Below, one piece after another: positions 1-11,285 of a DNA stretch of 64,000 nucleotides (positions are counted from its first letter, which is position 1; each line of letters starts with the position of its first letter). The stretch is from Sipunculus nudus (taxonomy: Eukaryota; Annelida; Sipuncula; Golfingiida; Sipunculidae): contig CM049314.1 of the NCBI GenBank assembly GCA_026874595.1, positions 76,088,300 through 76,152,299 of the forward strand, read 5' to 3'. The position numbers and the translations under genes were made by a program. The notes below the pieces were generated by a model. That model had not been told where the DNA came from and did not search any database. It saw only the letters and a program-made list of their open reading frames with translations.

Positions 1-1
1 A

Positions 2-550
2 ACTGTCGTCAATTTTGAAAATGATGCTTTGCGCATCAAGCTGAAGAAAAGAGTTAAGAAAGTTTCATCAGTTTCAGTAAATACTGTATCTGTGGAAGAT
101 GAACAGGTCAAAATTCAGTCACTTGAATTAGCAAATGAAGAGTTAGTCCAGGAAACAGAGAAACTAAATGATAGATTGGTTGTTTTGGAAAGAGAATTGG
201 ACAGATCAAAACACTACAACAATCAATTAGAAAGAAATGCTGACATTCAAGAAGGGTTGATAAATGAACTTACCAAAAAATTGAAATCCCATATTAAAAC
301 CATAAGACAGTTAGATCAGCTACTAGCACCTCAGGTCAATAATATATCAGTTCAGGGAGGAAGAGGTCACTACCAAAGACAGAATTTTAATAGGCAAAGA
401 AAGTGTAAAATGGAAAAGTGTAAAAATAGGGTCCAACATTGTGAAATGTGCGGTAGATCCATAAGAAACAATTTTTGTAATATCTGTAAAGCAGAAACAA
501 ATGAATGTACCCTTTGCATGTATATTGTAAACAGTGATGACGGAGAGTAA
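2..550 (+). CDS. Partial coding region: coiled coil plus C-terminal Cys-pair cluster, unknown protein
   Basis: The frame is open from the window edge to a TAA at 548-550, so the true start lies upstream and no initiator is assigned. The N-terminal two thirds is rich in E, K, L, Q and N with heptad-like spacing, as expected for a coiled coil. The last ~45 residues hold eight cysteines spaced C-x4-C-x6-C-x2-C-x8-C-x2-C-x6-C-x2-C. Three CxxC pairs suggest a small zinc-binding module. A basic, Gln/Arg-rich linker joins the two parts. I do not recognise the family. It could be the last exon of a host gene or a transposon-borne ORF, since repeats start 220 bases downstream. No AATAAA is evident just after the stop. 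Confidence 0.45.
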   Translation, partial: TVVNFENDALRIKLKKRVKKVSSVSVNTVSVEDEQVKIQSLELANEELVQETEKLNDRLVVLERELDRSKHYNNQLERNADIQEGLINELTKKLKSHIKTIRQLDQLLAPQVNNISVQGGRGHYQRQNFNRQRKCKMEKCKNRVQHCEMCGRSIRNNFCNICKAETNECTLCMYIVNSDDGE

Positions 551-770
551 ATCCCTAAGTATAATAGGCAATAGTATTTACCATCTATTTAAAATATATA
601 CCATAGTATATATCATGTCTTATTTTTGCAATAATAGTCCAGTGTGTTTATTACAATATACATGTATAGGAAATGTATATACTGACTTGTAAAGACTTAT
701 GCCTTTTGGCACAAAATTGAGAAAAGAAAATGGATAGGTTTACATGGTTATTGGTAGTAATGAAGTATAA
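551..770. other. Intergenic, AT-rich, no feature seen
   Basis: Short AT-rich stretch between the stop codon at 550 and the first repeat boundary at 771. I see no open frame, hairpin or polyadenylation signal of note. Confidence 0.5.
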
Positions 771-953
771 CAAGTGACCCATGGGTCATGATGCTCAGCT
801 GACTAGGAAGAGATTCGCAAAAGGAAATTTTATCACCAGAATGGTAGTATACACCCATTCAACTGAAGCATCAAACAGATTAACCAACAGGCCAAGATTT
901 AGTCTGTATTTATATATCTCAAAAATAGAGAAAAATGTGTAAACTTTTAAAAC

Positions 954-2114
954 CAGAATACAGGTAACCGACAAGTAACTACATGTATCTGCCAAAATCG
1001 GATAGTGAGGCATGGATTGAGTGGCAAGGGGAAATAGAGTGAGGTATGTTGCATATTAGCATGGATGTCTGCAGCCTAAATGTGTATGTAGGTTGTGCCA
1101 CCTACCACAAATCCAGAAATCTGTCCAAGTTGTATACACCTGCAAAATTTTAGGCAGAAAAGTCAAACCACTACATGTATATGAGCGATTTTTGCCCATG
1201 GCAGACAAACAGACAAACACTGTGCAAAAATCTTTGCAGGTAACCCCTCCAGTTTTGTGTATGATAAAGACCTATGTGAGATCTAAACACATGCACAATT
1301 TTGGCCCAATCGGTCATATGGTTCCTGAGATATGAGCTTGGATGTGTGCAGCGTTAACTAGAATGTAGGTGGCGCCACCTGTCATAAAATCAAGAAAGCT
1401 GTCCACGATGTATAAACCTGCAAAATTTTAGGCAGTTATGTCGAACCACTACAGAGAAATGAGTAATTTTAGGCCACGGCAGACTAACAGACAGACGCTG
1501 TGCAAACATTGTTACAGGTGGCGCCACCATTTTTTGTGTATGTTACAGAGCTATCAAAGGGCTACATTTGTATAAATTTTATTTCCTGATCGGTCAAACG
1601 GTTCCCGAGATATAAGCTTGGATGTCATCAGCGTGAACGTAAACGTAGGTGGCGCCACCTGTCATAAAATCAAGAAAGCTATCCTGGATGTATACACATG
1701 ACGAATTTCAGGTGAATTAGTCAATTCACTGCAGAGATATGAGTGATTTTAACCCAAGGCAGATGAACAGATGGACACTGTGCAAACATGGTTACAGGTG
1801 GCGCCACCATTTTTTGTGTATGTTATAAAGCAATCCAAGGTCTACATTTGTATCAATTTTATTTCCTGATCGGTCAAACGGTTCCCGAGATATGAGGGTT
1901 TATGAGTGGAAACAGACCCACAAATGGACACTGGATAGAGAGGAAAGGTCAGAGGTCAATGCAAATTGGTTAGGCACCAGTTCACATGTGACCCGATAGT
2001 TTGGGAAAAATCGGTCCATTAGTCTCCGAGGAGCTCTCTGGAAACGAACGCCGCCACGGCTGAGGAAATCGGTCAGAAACATAGTATCCGCAAAACTTAG
2101 TTTTGGCGGATACA
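954..2114 (+). mobile_element. F2 element nested inside E1
   Basis: This second hairpin-ended family interrupts an E1 core repeat. Flanking core sequence stops at about 950 (AAAAATAGAG...) and resumes at 2114 (AAAAATACAGGTGG). The 5' end carries AGAATAC, then ACTACATGTATCTGCC. The 3' end is a hairpin at 2084-2113, whose 3' arm TTTTGGCGGATAC is the inverse of the 5' subterminal motif. The body holds ~280 bp repeats, each with two GGTGGCGCCACC palindromes (1369, 1518, 1650, 1797). The same insertion is present in E2, so it predates the E1/E2 duplication. Confidence 0.6.
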
Positions 2115-2724
2115 AAAATACAGGTGGCTCCACCAGTCTGCAGAAACTAATAAAAACACTTAATGGTCAATATCCATGCAAAAAATCATGGTGATCTCTG
2201 CATTAGTTGTTCAGATACTTCAGTTTTTGTATCAAATTGTCCATTATTCTGAGGGATACTTCAGAGTCCTATAGCTTGAAGGATATGGGTAACAGAGAAC
2301 TAATTTCAAGTTTCCACAGGCACCTTTCATGGGCCTCCTTGCATGACAAGAATGAAGATTCTAGGTCCAGTTGTTGCGATTTGTACCCTGTTGACAGATA
2401 ACCACATCTTTAAAGGTCTCAAAAAAAAGAAAAAAATTCGTAAAAATTTGAAAAAAAAATAGAGATGGCACACCCAGTCTGCAGAAACTGATGGAACAGC
2501 TCATGATCAATATGTATGCCGAAAATCATGACCATCAGTGTTGTAGTTATTGAAATACTGCAGTTTTTGTATCAAATTTTCCATTATTCATGGGGGGGGG
2601 GGGGGTATTTTGGACCCATACAGCTTAAAGAATATGGGTAACAGAGACCTAATTTCAAGTTTCCATGGAGACTTTTCATGGGTCTCCCTGTGTGTCAAGA
2701 ATGAAGATTCTTGGTCCAGTTTTT

Positions 2725-2753
2725 AGCTCAGCTGACTGAAAGTCATCTGAGCT
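2725..2753 (-). repeat. 3' terminal hairpin of E2
   Basis: 13 bp stem with one mismatch and a 3 nt loop. On the minus strand the stem arms are AGCTCAGATGACT and AGTCAGCTGAGCT. Confidence 0.75.
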
Positions 2754-2763
2754 ATAGCGATCA

Positions 2764-2826
2764 CTCTTTGTCCGTCGTCCGTCTGTCCGTCTGTCTGTCT
2801 GTCCGTCTGTCCGTCTGTCCGTCCGT
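2764..2826 (-). repeat. (GTCY)n microsatellite of E2
   Basis: Run of GTCC/GTCT tetramers next to the terminal hairpin. It mirrors the GGAC/AGAC run at about 7527-7589 in E1. A tetranucleotide tract beside the 3' hairpin recurs in E3, E4 and E6. Confidence 0.75.
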
Positions 2827-4799
2827 TAACCAGGCACAAATCGTAACCGCTGGACCTAGAACCTTGTAACTTGGGATTCTGAGAGGTCCATAAAAAATCT
2901 CCTTGGAAACCAGAAATTAGGTCTCTGTTACCCATATCCTTCGAGCTATGTGGCCCGAAAGTACCCCCCAGAAAAGTCAAAAATTTCATACAAAAACTTC
3001 AATATCTCATTAACTACTTGACTGATGGTCATGATTTTTGGCATACATATTGATCATGAGATGTTACATCACTTCCTGCAGACTGGTGGCGCCACCTGTA
3101 TTTTTCGATTTTTTACGAATTTTTTTCTCTATTTTTGAGACCTTTAAAAATGTGAACATCTGTTAACAAGGCACAAATCATAAAGACTGGACTTAGAATC
3201 TTAATTCTTGACACACTGAGAGGTCCATGAAAAATCTCCGTGGAAACCAGAAATTAGGTCTCTGTTACCCATATCCTTCGAGCTATGGGGCCCCAAAGTA
3301 GCCCCCAGAATAGTAAAAAATTTCATACAAAAACTTCAATATTTCAATAACTACATCACTGATGGTCTTCATTTTTGGCATACATATTGATCATGAGATG
3401 TTCGATCAGTTCCTGCAGACTGGTGGCGCCACCTGTACTGTTTGATTTTTTACGATTTTTTCCTCTATTTTTGAGACCTTTGAGGATGCTGTCATCTGTT
3501 AGCGTGGCACAAATCGTAATGACTGGACCTAGAATCTTCATTTTCGACACACTGAGAGACCTATGAAAAGTCTCCATGGAAACCAGAAATTAGGTCTCTG
3601 TTACCCATATCCTTGGAGCTATGGGGCCCAAAATTACCCCCCAGAATAGTCAAAAATTTCATACAAAAACTTCAATATCTCATTAACTACATCACTGATG
3701 GTCATGATTTTAGACATGCATATTGATCATGAGATGTTTCATCAGTTTGTGCAGACTGGTGTCGCCACCTGTATTTTTCAATGTTCACGAATTGTTTTCT
3801 CCATTTTTGAGACCTTTAAGGATGTAGTTATCTGTCAACAGGGTACAAATCGTAACGACTGGACCTAGAATCTTCGTTCTTGACACACAGGGAGACCCAT
3901 GATAAGTCTCCATGGAAACCTGAAATTTGGTCTCTGTTACTCATATCCTTTGAGCTATGGCACTCCAAAGTACAGCTCAGAATAATGGAAAATTTGACAC
4001 AAAAGCTAAAGTATCTGAACAACTAATGCAGAGATAACCATAATTGTTTGCATGGATATTGATCATGGAGTGTTTCATAAGTTTCTGCAGACTGGTGGCT
4101 CCACCTGTATTTGTTCGTTTTTTTTTACGAAATTTTTCTGTATTTTTGAGACCTTTAAAGATATGAACATCTGTTACCAGGGCACAAATCATAAAAACTG
4201 GACCAAGAATCTTCATTCTTGACACACAGGGAGACCCATGAAAAGTCTCCATGGAAACTTGAAATTAGGTCTCTGTTACCCATATTCTTTAAGCTGTATG
4301 GGTCCAAAATACCCCCCCCCCTCCCAGAATAATGGAAAATTTGATACCAAAACTGCAGTATTTCAATAACTACAACACTGATGGTCATGATTTTCGGCAT
4401 ACATATTGATCATGAGCTGTTCCATCAGTTTCTGCAGACTGGGTGTGCCACCTCTATTTTTTTTCAAATTTTTACGAATTTTTTTCTTTTTTTTGAGACC
4501 TTTAAAGATGTGGTTATCTGTCAACAGGGAACAAATCGCAACAACTGGACCTAGAATCTTCATTCTTGTCATGCAAGGAGGCCCATGAAAGGTGCCTGTG
4601 GAAACTTGAAATTAGGTCTCTGTTACCCATATCCTTCAAGCTATAGGACTCTGAAGTATCCTTCAGAATAATGGACAATTTGATACAAAAACTGAAGTAT
4701 CTGAACAACTAAAGCAGAGATCACCATGATTTTTTGCATGGATATTGACCATTAAGTGTTTTTATTAGTTTCTGCAGACTGGTGGAGCCACCTGTATTT

Positions 4800-5970
4800 T
4801 TGTATCCGCCAAAACGAAGTTTTGCGGATACTATGTTTTTGACCGAGTTCCTCCACCGCGGCAGCGTTCGTTTCCAGAGAGCTCCTCGGAGACTAATGGA
4901 CCGATTTTTCCCAAACTTACACCTATTATCGGGTCACATGTGAACTGGTGCCTAACCAATTTGCGTTGACCTCTGACCTTTCCTCTCTATCCAGTGTCCA
5001 TTTGTGGGTCTGTTTCCACTCATAAACCCTCATTTCTCGGGAACCGTTTGACCGATCAGGAAATAAAATTGATACAAATGTAGCCCTTGGATTGCTTTAT
5101 AACATACACAAAAAATGGTGGCGCCACCTGTAACCATGTTTGCACAGTGTCCATCTGTTCATCTGCCTTGGGTTAAAATCACTCATATCTCTGCAGTGAA
5201 TTGACTAATTCACCTGAAATTCGTCATGCGTATACATCCAGGATAGCTTTCTTGATTTTATGACAGGTGGCGCCACCTACGTTCACGTTCACGCTGATGA
5301 CATCCAAGCTTATATCTTGGGAACCGTTTGACCGATCAGGAAATAAAATTTATACAAATGTAGCCCTTTGATAGCTCTGTAACATACACAAAAAATGGTG
5401 GCGCCACCTGTAACAATGTTTGCACAGCGTCTGTCTGTTAGTCTGCCGCGGCCTAAAATCACTCATTTCTCTGTAGTGGTTCGACATAACTGCCTAAAAT
5501 TTTGCAGGTTTATACATCGTGGACAGCTTTCTTGATTTTATGACAGGTGGCGCCACCTACATTCTAGTTAACGCTGCACACATCCAAGCTCATATCTCAG
5601 GAACCATTTGACCGATTGGGCCAAAATTGTGCATGTGTTTAGATCTCACATAGGTCTTTATCATACACAAAACTGGAGGGGTTACCTGCAAAGATTTTTG
5701 CACAGTGTTTGTCTGTTTGTCTGCCATGGGCAAAAATCGCTCATATACATGTAGTCGTTTGACTTTTCAGCCTAAAATTTTGCAGGTGTATACAAATTGG
5801 ACAGCTTTCTGGATTTGTGGTAGGTGGCACAACCTACATACACATTTAGGCTGCAGACATCCATGCTAATATGCAACATACCTCACTCTATTTCCCCTTG
5901 CCACTCAATCCATGCCTCACTATCCGATTTTGGCAGATACATGTAGTCACTTGTCGGTTACCCGTATTCT
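4800..5970 (-). mobile_element. F2 element nested inside E2 (inverted counterpart of 954-2114)
   Basis: Inverted counterpart of the F2 copy in E1. On the plus strand it begins with the hairpin 4802-4831 (GTATCCGCC...GCGGATAC) and ends with GTATTCT at 5964-5970. The GGTGGCGCCACC palindromes lie near 5119, 5266, 5398 and 5546, mirroring the other copy. Confidence 0.6.
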
Positions 5971-7603
5971 AGTTTTAAAAGTTTACACATTTTTCTCTAT
6001 TTTTGAGATATATAAATACAGACTAAATCTTGACCTGTTGGTTAATCTGTTTGATGCTTCAGTTGAATAGGTATATACTACCATTCTAATGATAAAATTT
6101 CCTTTTGCGAATCTCTTCCCAGTCAGCTGAGCGTCATGACCCATGGGTCACTTGTTATGATTTGTGCCCTGTTAACAGATGTTCATATCTTTAAAGGTCT
6201 CAAAAATACAGAAAAATTTCGTAAAAAAAACCGAACAAATACAGGTGGTGCCACCAGTCTGCAGAAACTTATGAAACACTCCATGATCAATATCCATGCA
6301 AACAATTATGGTTATCTCTGCATTAGTTGTTCAGATACTTTAGCTTTTGTATCAAATTTTCCATTATTCTGAGCTGTACTTTGGAGTGCCATAGCTCAAA
6401 GGATATGGGTAACAGAGACCAAATTTCAGGTTTCCATGGAGACTTATCATGGGTCTCCCTGTGTGTCAAGAACGAAGATTCTAGGTCCAGTCGTTACGAT
6501 TTGTACCCTGTTGACAGATAACTACATCCTTAAAAGTCTCAAAAATGGAGAAAACAATTCGTGAACATTGAAAAATACAGGTGGCGCCACCAGTCTACAG
6601 AAACTGATGAAACATCTCATGATCAATATGTATGTCGAAAATCATGACCATCAGTGATGTAGTTAATGAGATATTGAAGTTTTTGTATGAAATTTTTGAC
6701 TATTCTGGGGGGTTATTTTGGGCCCCATAGCTCGAAGGATATGGGTAACAGAGACCTAATTTCTGGTTTCCATGGAGACATTTCATAGGTCTCTCAGTGT
6801 GTCGAAAATGAAGATTCTAGGTCCAGTCATTACGATTTGTGCCACGCTAACAGATGACAGCATCCTCAAAGGTCTCAAAAATAGAGGAAAAAAATCGTAA
6901 AAAATCAAACTGTACAGGTGGCGCCACCAGTCTGCAGGAACTGATTGAACATCTCATGATCAATATGTATGCCAAAAATGAAGACCATCAGTGATGTAGT
7001 TATTGAGATATTGAAGTTTTTGTATGAAATTTTTTACTATTCTGGGGGTACTTTGGGGCCCGATAGCTCAAAGGATATGGGTAACAGAGACCTAATTTCT
7101 GGTTTCCAAGGAGATTTTTCATGGACCTCTCAGTGTGTCAAGAATTAAGATTCTAAGTCCAGTCTTTATGATTTGTGCCTTGTTTACAGATGTTCACATT
7201 TTTAAAGGTCTCAAAAATAGAGAAAAAAATTCGTAAAAAATCGAAAAATACAGGTGGCGCCACCAGTCTGCAGGAAGTGATGTAACATCTCATGATCAAT
7301 ATGTATGCCAAAAATCATGACCATCAGTCAAGTAGTTAATGAGATATTGAAGTTTTTGTATGAAATTTTTGACTTTTCTGGGGGGTACTTTGGGGCCACA
7401 TAGCTCGAAGGATATGGGTAACAGAGACCTAATTTCTGGTTTCCAAGGAGATTTTTTATGGACCTCTCAGAATCCTAAGTTACAAGGTTCTAGGTCCAGC
7501 GGTTACGATTTGTGCCTGGTTAACGGACGGACAGACGGACAGACGGACAGACAGACAGACGGACAGACGGACAGACGGACGACGGACAAAGAGTGATCGC
7601 TAT

Positions 7604-7632
7604 AGCTCAGATGACTTTCAGTCAGCTGAGCT
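7604..7632 (+). repeat. 3' terminal hairpin of E1
   Basis: Stem AGCTCAGATGACT, loop TTC, stem AGTCAGCTGAGCT (one mismatch), followed by AA. It is the mirror of 2725-2753 and marks the outer right boundary of the composite. Confidence 0.75.
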
Positions 7633-7634
7633 AA

Positions 7635-9790
7635 AAACTAATTAACACAATGATGAAGACTTGCCTGAGTAGAAAATTAACGTATATTGCTTAATTTAAT
7701 TGCACTTGGTGCTACTACTTTGTTTCAGCTTGTACTTTCACAAATTCTGGATGCATATTATTTAGCTCACTTATTTCATTTCATTCAAAGTGATCACTGC
7801 CTTGAATTTGTCTTTTGTCTATATTCATATGTCATTTTTTTTATCAAAATTAAGGATCCAACAGTAAGGACTAAATTATTAGATAAAAGGCAAAATCTCT
7901 GGCAGGTCCATCGTTCACAAAATTAGAATCATGTCAATTATGCACTTCATCTCACGAGCCAAATGTATGCATCACTTAACAAACGAAAGGGGCAATGGCA
8001 TGTTCTCATACTTTGTTATTTTAGTTTTTGTTCATTTTACTACATCAGAATATTCACTTTGATTGTATGTAGCATATTTACTATGTTGATGAGGATGATT
8101 ATACTTGTTTTTACATTAATCCTATTATATCAAATTCAAGTGTTTCCATGTGATGTAAGTTTAAATTAATGACAGCTAAGGTAATTTATATTGTGTAATT
8201 CTAACAATATAGTTTATTTTTGTTTGTTTGTTTTGACTCAGGAGAGTCAATTTCTTGACGGAAGGGCAACTATCACCAGTGTGATAAATTTATGATAATT
8301 CAAATCATTATATTTTACCAATTATAAGGTGATCAGTCCTATGGAATGAAACAGGTATTTAGTAGACTTCTGTGCAGGGTAACTTTCTAATTACATTTCA
8401 GTTTATTATTTAACTGCCAGCCCTTTGATTAGTGTTCACAGAGAATTCATTAATAAGCATGTTCATACATTTGACTGGGTTTACTCTTAAAGTGACAGGC
8501 ACAGATAAAGTAATTAATTAACTGTTTAGACATAGGTGTTCTCAGAAGGGCAAGAAAGGTGTTGAATGTATTACACAATATGTCTTGTATTAATGCTTTA
8601 AGAAATTCCTTAATTGCCATTATTATTTTGGGCATATGTATAAATAGAGATATTGGCTACTGAACCAGGGAGTGAAGGTCAGAGCTAAAGAGAGGGGAGT
8701 CGAAGAGTTAGAGAACTAGGAAAGAGAGAAGAGACAGGAATAAGAACAGGAGTTAATACACAGAGAGAGAGAGAGAGAGAGAGACAGAGACAGAGAGAAC
8801 AGAATCAGTTAAGTGGAAAATAGGGAAACTAGCAGAATATATATATTGGACATTTGTTATTGTTAACTTTGATTGAATAAACTTGAAAGTAAATTACATC
8901 TGGACTAAAGAATTTCTATCTGAGAAAATCAGCAATCTGTGAATAAAAGCACATAAACAACTGGACGGTGATAATATATTACTCACAGAGAAGTAATATT
9001 TTACTACTAGCCATACACATGTGACTTCGATCTGCATTATCTTTCATAATATAATGCATGAAGCCAGAACTGAGAGGCCTCTCTTGACCGTAGTCAGGTT
9101 TTCTCTTTGTTTAAAACTCAGAGTTTAACATTCAGTTGTGATGTCAGTGACTTCAGTAAATATACTACATGCACTACTGGCATACAAACTGAGTGATATT
9201 TGGTGTATACCAACTGACCTAGCCGCACTGGGTGTCCTTGACCTAGTAATACCACTAGCTGACACTATAGTGGTCAACTTCAGTATGCCAGTGTCAACCA
9301 ACATGTTCAAAAGTTTTGTGAGGCATCTAACTTTCCTCTGATATATGGCCTAGAACAGTATATATAAAGAGACAATTCATGCATGATAATTTAAAATACC
9401 AAACATGGCTTAAAATGCCTTATTCTGAACTAAAAACTGTATCAGCAATTCTGAGTTAGCCACATGCGTTTATTCATGAGCAAATCAGGTAATGTTTACA
9501 GACAGATTTCTCATGTTCATTCTCCATATTGAGGATAAATATCAATATATACAAATAAATTTATGTTTTGAATACTCACCAACAGAGATGCAAAGGCTGA
9601 TGACTCCTCTTCTATAAGATTTTAGGTGATTAGAATGTAGGTCACTTCTCCTGTTTAAGATGAGACAGCAAGATGGCTGCATGAAATCCCTCACCAGCAG
9701 TGTGTAGACACTGGTGTCACGTGATAGTTATAGTTTTGAAACTGGCTGAGCAAGTCACCAACACATTTTACAAGTGACTTTTGTTCCAGG
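7635..9790. other. No convincing gene; possible old LTR-like promoter/poly(A) signals and a (GA)n tract
   Basis: No open frame here looks coding. A TATA-like TGTATAAATA at 8637-8646 is followed by a purine-rich stretch, a (GA)n tract at 8761-8800 and AATAAA at 8876-8881. That order would fit the U3-R part of an LTR, but I found no matching second copy and no clear TG...CA ends, so this stays weak. Confidence 0.3.
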
Positions 9791-9799
9791 CAAATCCAG

Positions 9800-10160
9800 G
9801 CAGTGACTTTGTCAGAAAATGTCATCAAAAGTGGTCCATGCATGATCCATGCAAGCTCAATTCTGGCTAACCAGGCTAAATCAGTAGAGTTTATTTTACC
9901 CATGCATATTCCATGCAAAATCCATGCATATCCAGGCACATTCAGACACCTGAAAAGGTGTCTGAAAATGTGTTACCCTGTTTCCCAGGCAAGTCCAGTC
10001 GATATCCATGCAAGTCCAGGTGATATCCATGCATGTTCCATGCATATCCATGCATGTCCATGCACACTGAAAAAAATAGAGTTTTTACCCAGGCGTGTTC
10101 CAGGCAAGTTCCATGCATGATCCATGCATCCAGGCGCTTTCCAGGCGTGTTCCATGCATA
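9800..10160. repeat. Degenerate CCATGCAT / CCAGGCA repeat
   Basis: About 350 bases packed with near-decamers built on TCCATGCAT and CCAGGCAAG, most regular at 9990-10150. CATGCATG is self-complementary, so both strands give open but repetitive translations (IHA / MHG-like), which I do not regard as genes. Confidence 0.6.
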
Positions 10161-10169
10161 AGTTTCGGT

Positions 10170-10735
10170 AAGGGTGTGTATTTGTCATGAAATTTCATAT
10201 TTTTCATGAAATTTTCTATGTTCAGGAGCCGTAAAACGGTCAAAAGTGGGTCAACCAGGACAAAACGCAAACTCCATCTGTAACTGGTCTATATCTATCC
10301 ACACACCAAAAATTAGGCCAATATCTGCAGGCATTGTGAAATAAAGTCTGTACATGTGTATCTGTCATGAATATTTCTATTTTTCATGAAATTTTCTAAT
10401 TTCTTAGTTTAGGAGCCGTAAAACATTCAAAAATAGGTCAACCGGGATGAAACGCGAACTCGATCTGTAACTGGTCTATATCTATCGACACACCAAAAAT
10501 CAGGCCAATATCTGCAGGCACTGCGAAAAAAATTCCGTACATGTGTATCTGTCATGAAATTTCATATTTTTCATGAAATTTTCTATGTTCAGGAGCCGTA
10601 AAACGGTCAAAAGTAGGTCAACCAGGACAAAACGCGAACTCGATCTGTAACTGGTCTATATCTGCTCACACACCAAAAATCAGGCCAATATCTGCAGGCA
10701 TTGCGAAAAAAAATCCGTACAACTGTTTGATTTCG
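10170..10735 (+). repeat. Tandem ~180-186 bp repeat, three copies (F3 core)
   Basis: Successive copies each contain AGGAGCCGTAAAAC (near 10224, 10410 and 10590), ACACACCAAAAATCAGGCC and ATATCTGCAGGCA. Diverged copies in the opposite orientation occur at about 37110-37480 inside E6. Confidence 0.65.
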
Positions 10736-10804
10736 GAAGACGGAAGGACGGAATGACGGACATGGGTAAAACTATATGCCCCGGCCACTTTGTGGCGGGG
10801 GCAT
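10736..10804 (+). mobile_element. 3' end of a third hairpin-ended family (F3)
   Basis: A (GGAC/ACGG)-like tract (10736-10765) is followed by a hairpin at 10777-10803: stem TGCCCCGGCCAC, loop TTT, stem GTGGCGGGGGCA, one mismatch. The order core repeats, tetranucleotide tract, hairpin repeats the plan of E1-E4, so F3 is probably another HINE-like family. I could not place its 5' end. Confidence 0.45.
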
Positions 10805-11285
10805 TAAAATGCAGTGAAATAATACTGCAGAACACAGGAGATTATAGTCTAAATGCTGAAAAATACAGGAAATTAGTTTTCCTAAGGAAAATACAGTATA
10901 AATAAATATTTATTGGAGTCACAGGACACCCTGAGATTATAGTTAGGATGGTAACCTCTCTCTAGGTTTATTACAAGATCTGACAGCTTTGTGCCGTTAG
11001 CTTCCTTAAAATTGTGTTTTCATATGCCTTTTTGTGCACCCTCTTGGTACACAAATATGCCTTTTAGTATAATTTAGAAATGTATGTAAACAAGGCCTAC
11101 AGGCCTAATGCGAACCTGTGCAATGAGATTGCACCAGGTATAATGCTTCAATGCTGGACCATTTCTTTTTAAGAACATGTGTAACATGTATATGAACAAT
11201 GCAAGTACTAAACACTTAGAACAATAAACAATTAAACAAACATCACTGCTGAAATTCTAGCATGGATGCACACAACACAAAAACT
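10805..11285. other. Non-repetitive intergenic stretch, no gene seen
   Basis: AT-rich sequence between F3 and the nested F2a element. There are no credible open frames or structured repeats. Confidence 0.4.

Larger units (their letters stand above)
2723..6154 (-). mobile_element. E2: minus-strand copy of the E1 element, inserted into E1
   Basis: Read on the minus strand, E2 starts at 6154 with CAAGTGACCCATGGGTCA and ends at 2723 in the hairpin 2725-2753 followed by TAA. Its length, 3432 bases, equals the two halves of E1 added together. The left junction is GGTCCAGTTT followed by TTAGCTCAGC. The right junction is TCACTTG followed by TTATGATTTGTGCC. The uninterrupted equivalent of the target survives inside E2 at about 4185-4205 (CAAATCATAAAAACTGG). 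Comparing the two shows that E2 sits within a run of five T/A bases, consistent with insertion between T and T without a duplication. The two copies look very similar, differing by scattered substitutions and small indels. Confidence 0.65.
771..7634 (+). mobile_element. E1: pearl/HINE-like non-autonomous element, interrupted by inverted copy E2
   Basis: The 5' end at 771 reads CAAGTGACCCATGGGTCA and is followed by GCTCAGCTGAC. The 3' end at 7634 is a 29 nt hairpin (7604-7632) carrying GTCAGCTGAGC, the inverted match of the 5' subterminal motif, and it finishes in CTAA. E1 consists of 771-2722 plus 6155-7634, 3432 bases in total; the gap is filled by E2. The body is tandem ~335-350 bp cores containing ATATGGGTAACAGAGACC, followed by a (GGAC/AGAC)n tract at about 7527-7589. 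Helentron-associated elements (HINE, pearl and DINE-1 types) share this plan: subterminal repeats, core repeats, microsatellite, stem-loop and T-T insertion without duplication. No coding capacity is seen. The family name is inferred from architecture only. Confidence 0.6.

Noticed and set aside
2207-7596. Many 60-90 codon frames with MGNRDLISGF-type text
   Set aside because: They are the same core repeat translated in copy after copy, both orientations, ending in translated microsatellite (DGQTDRQTDG).
771-7634. Simple large palindrome (A-B-B'-A')
   Set aside because: Order of the segments is A-B-A'-B', best explained by an inverted copy inserted in the middle of another.
8637-8885. Possible LTR (TATA then AATAAA)
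   Set aside because: No TG...CA ends, no partner LTR and no internal region; signals of this kind are frequent by chance in AT-rich DNA.
9691-10270. Overlapping frames with IHA / MHG repeats
   Set aside because: By-products of the CCATGCAT repeat.
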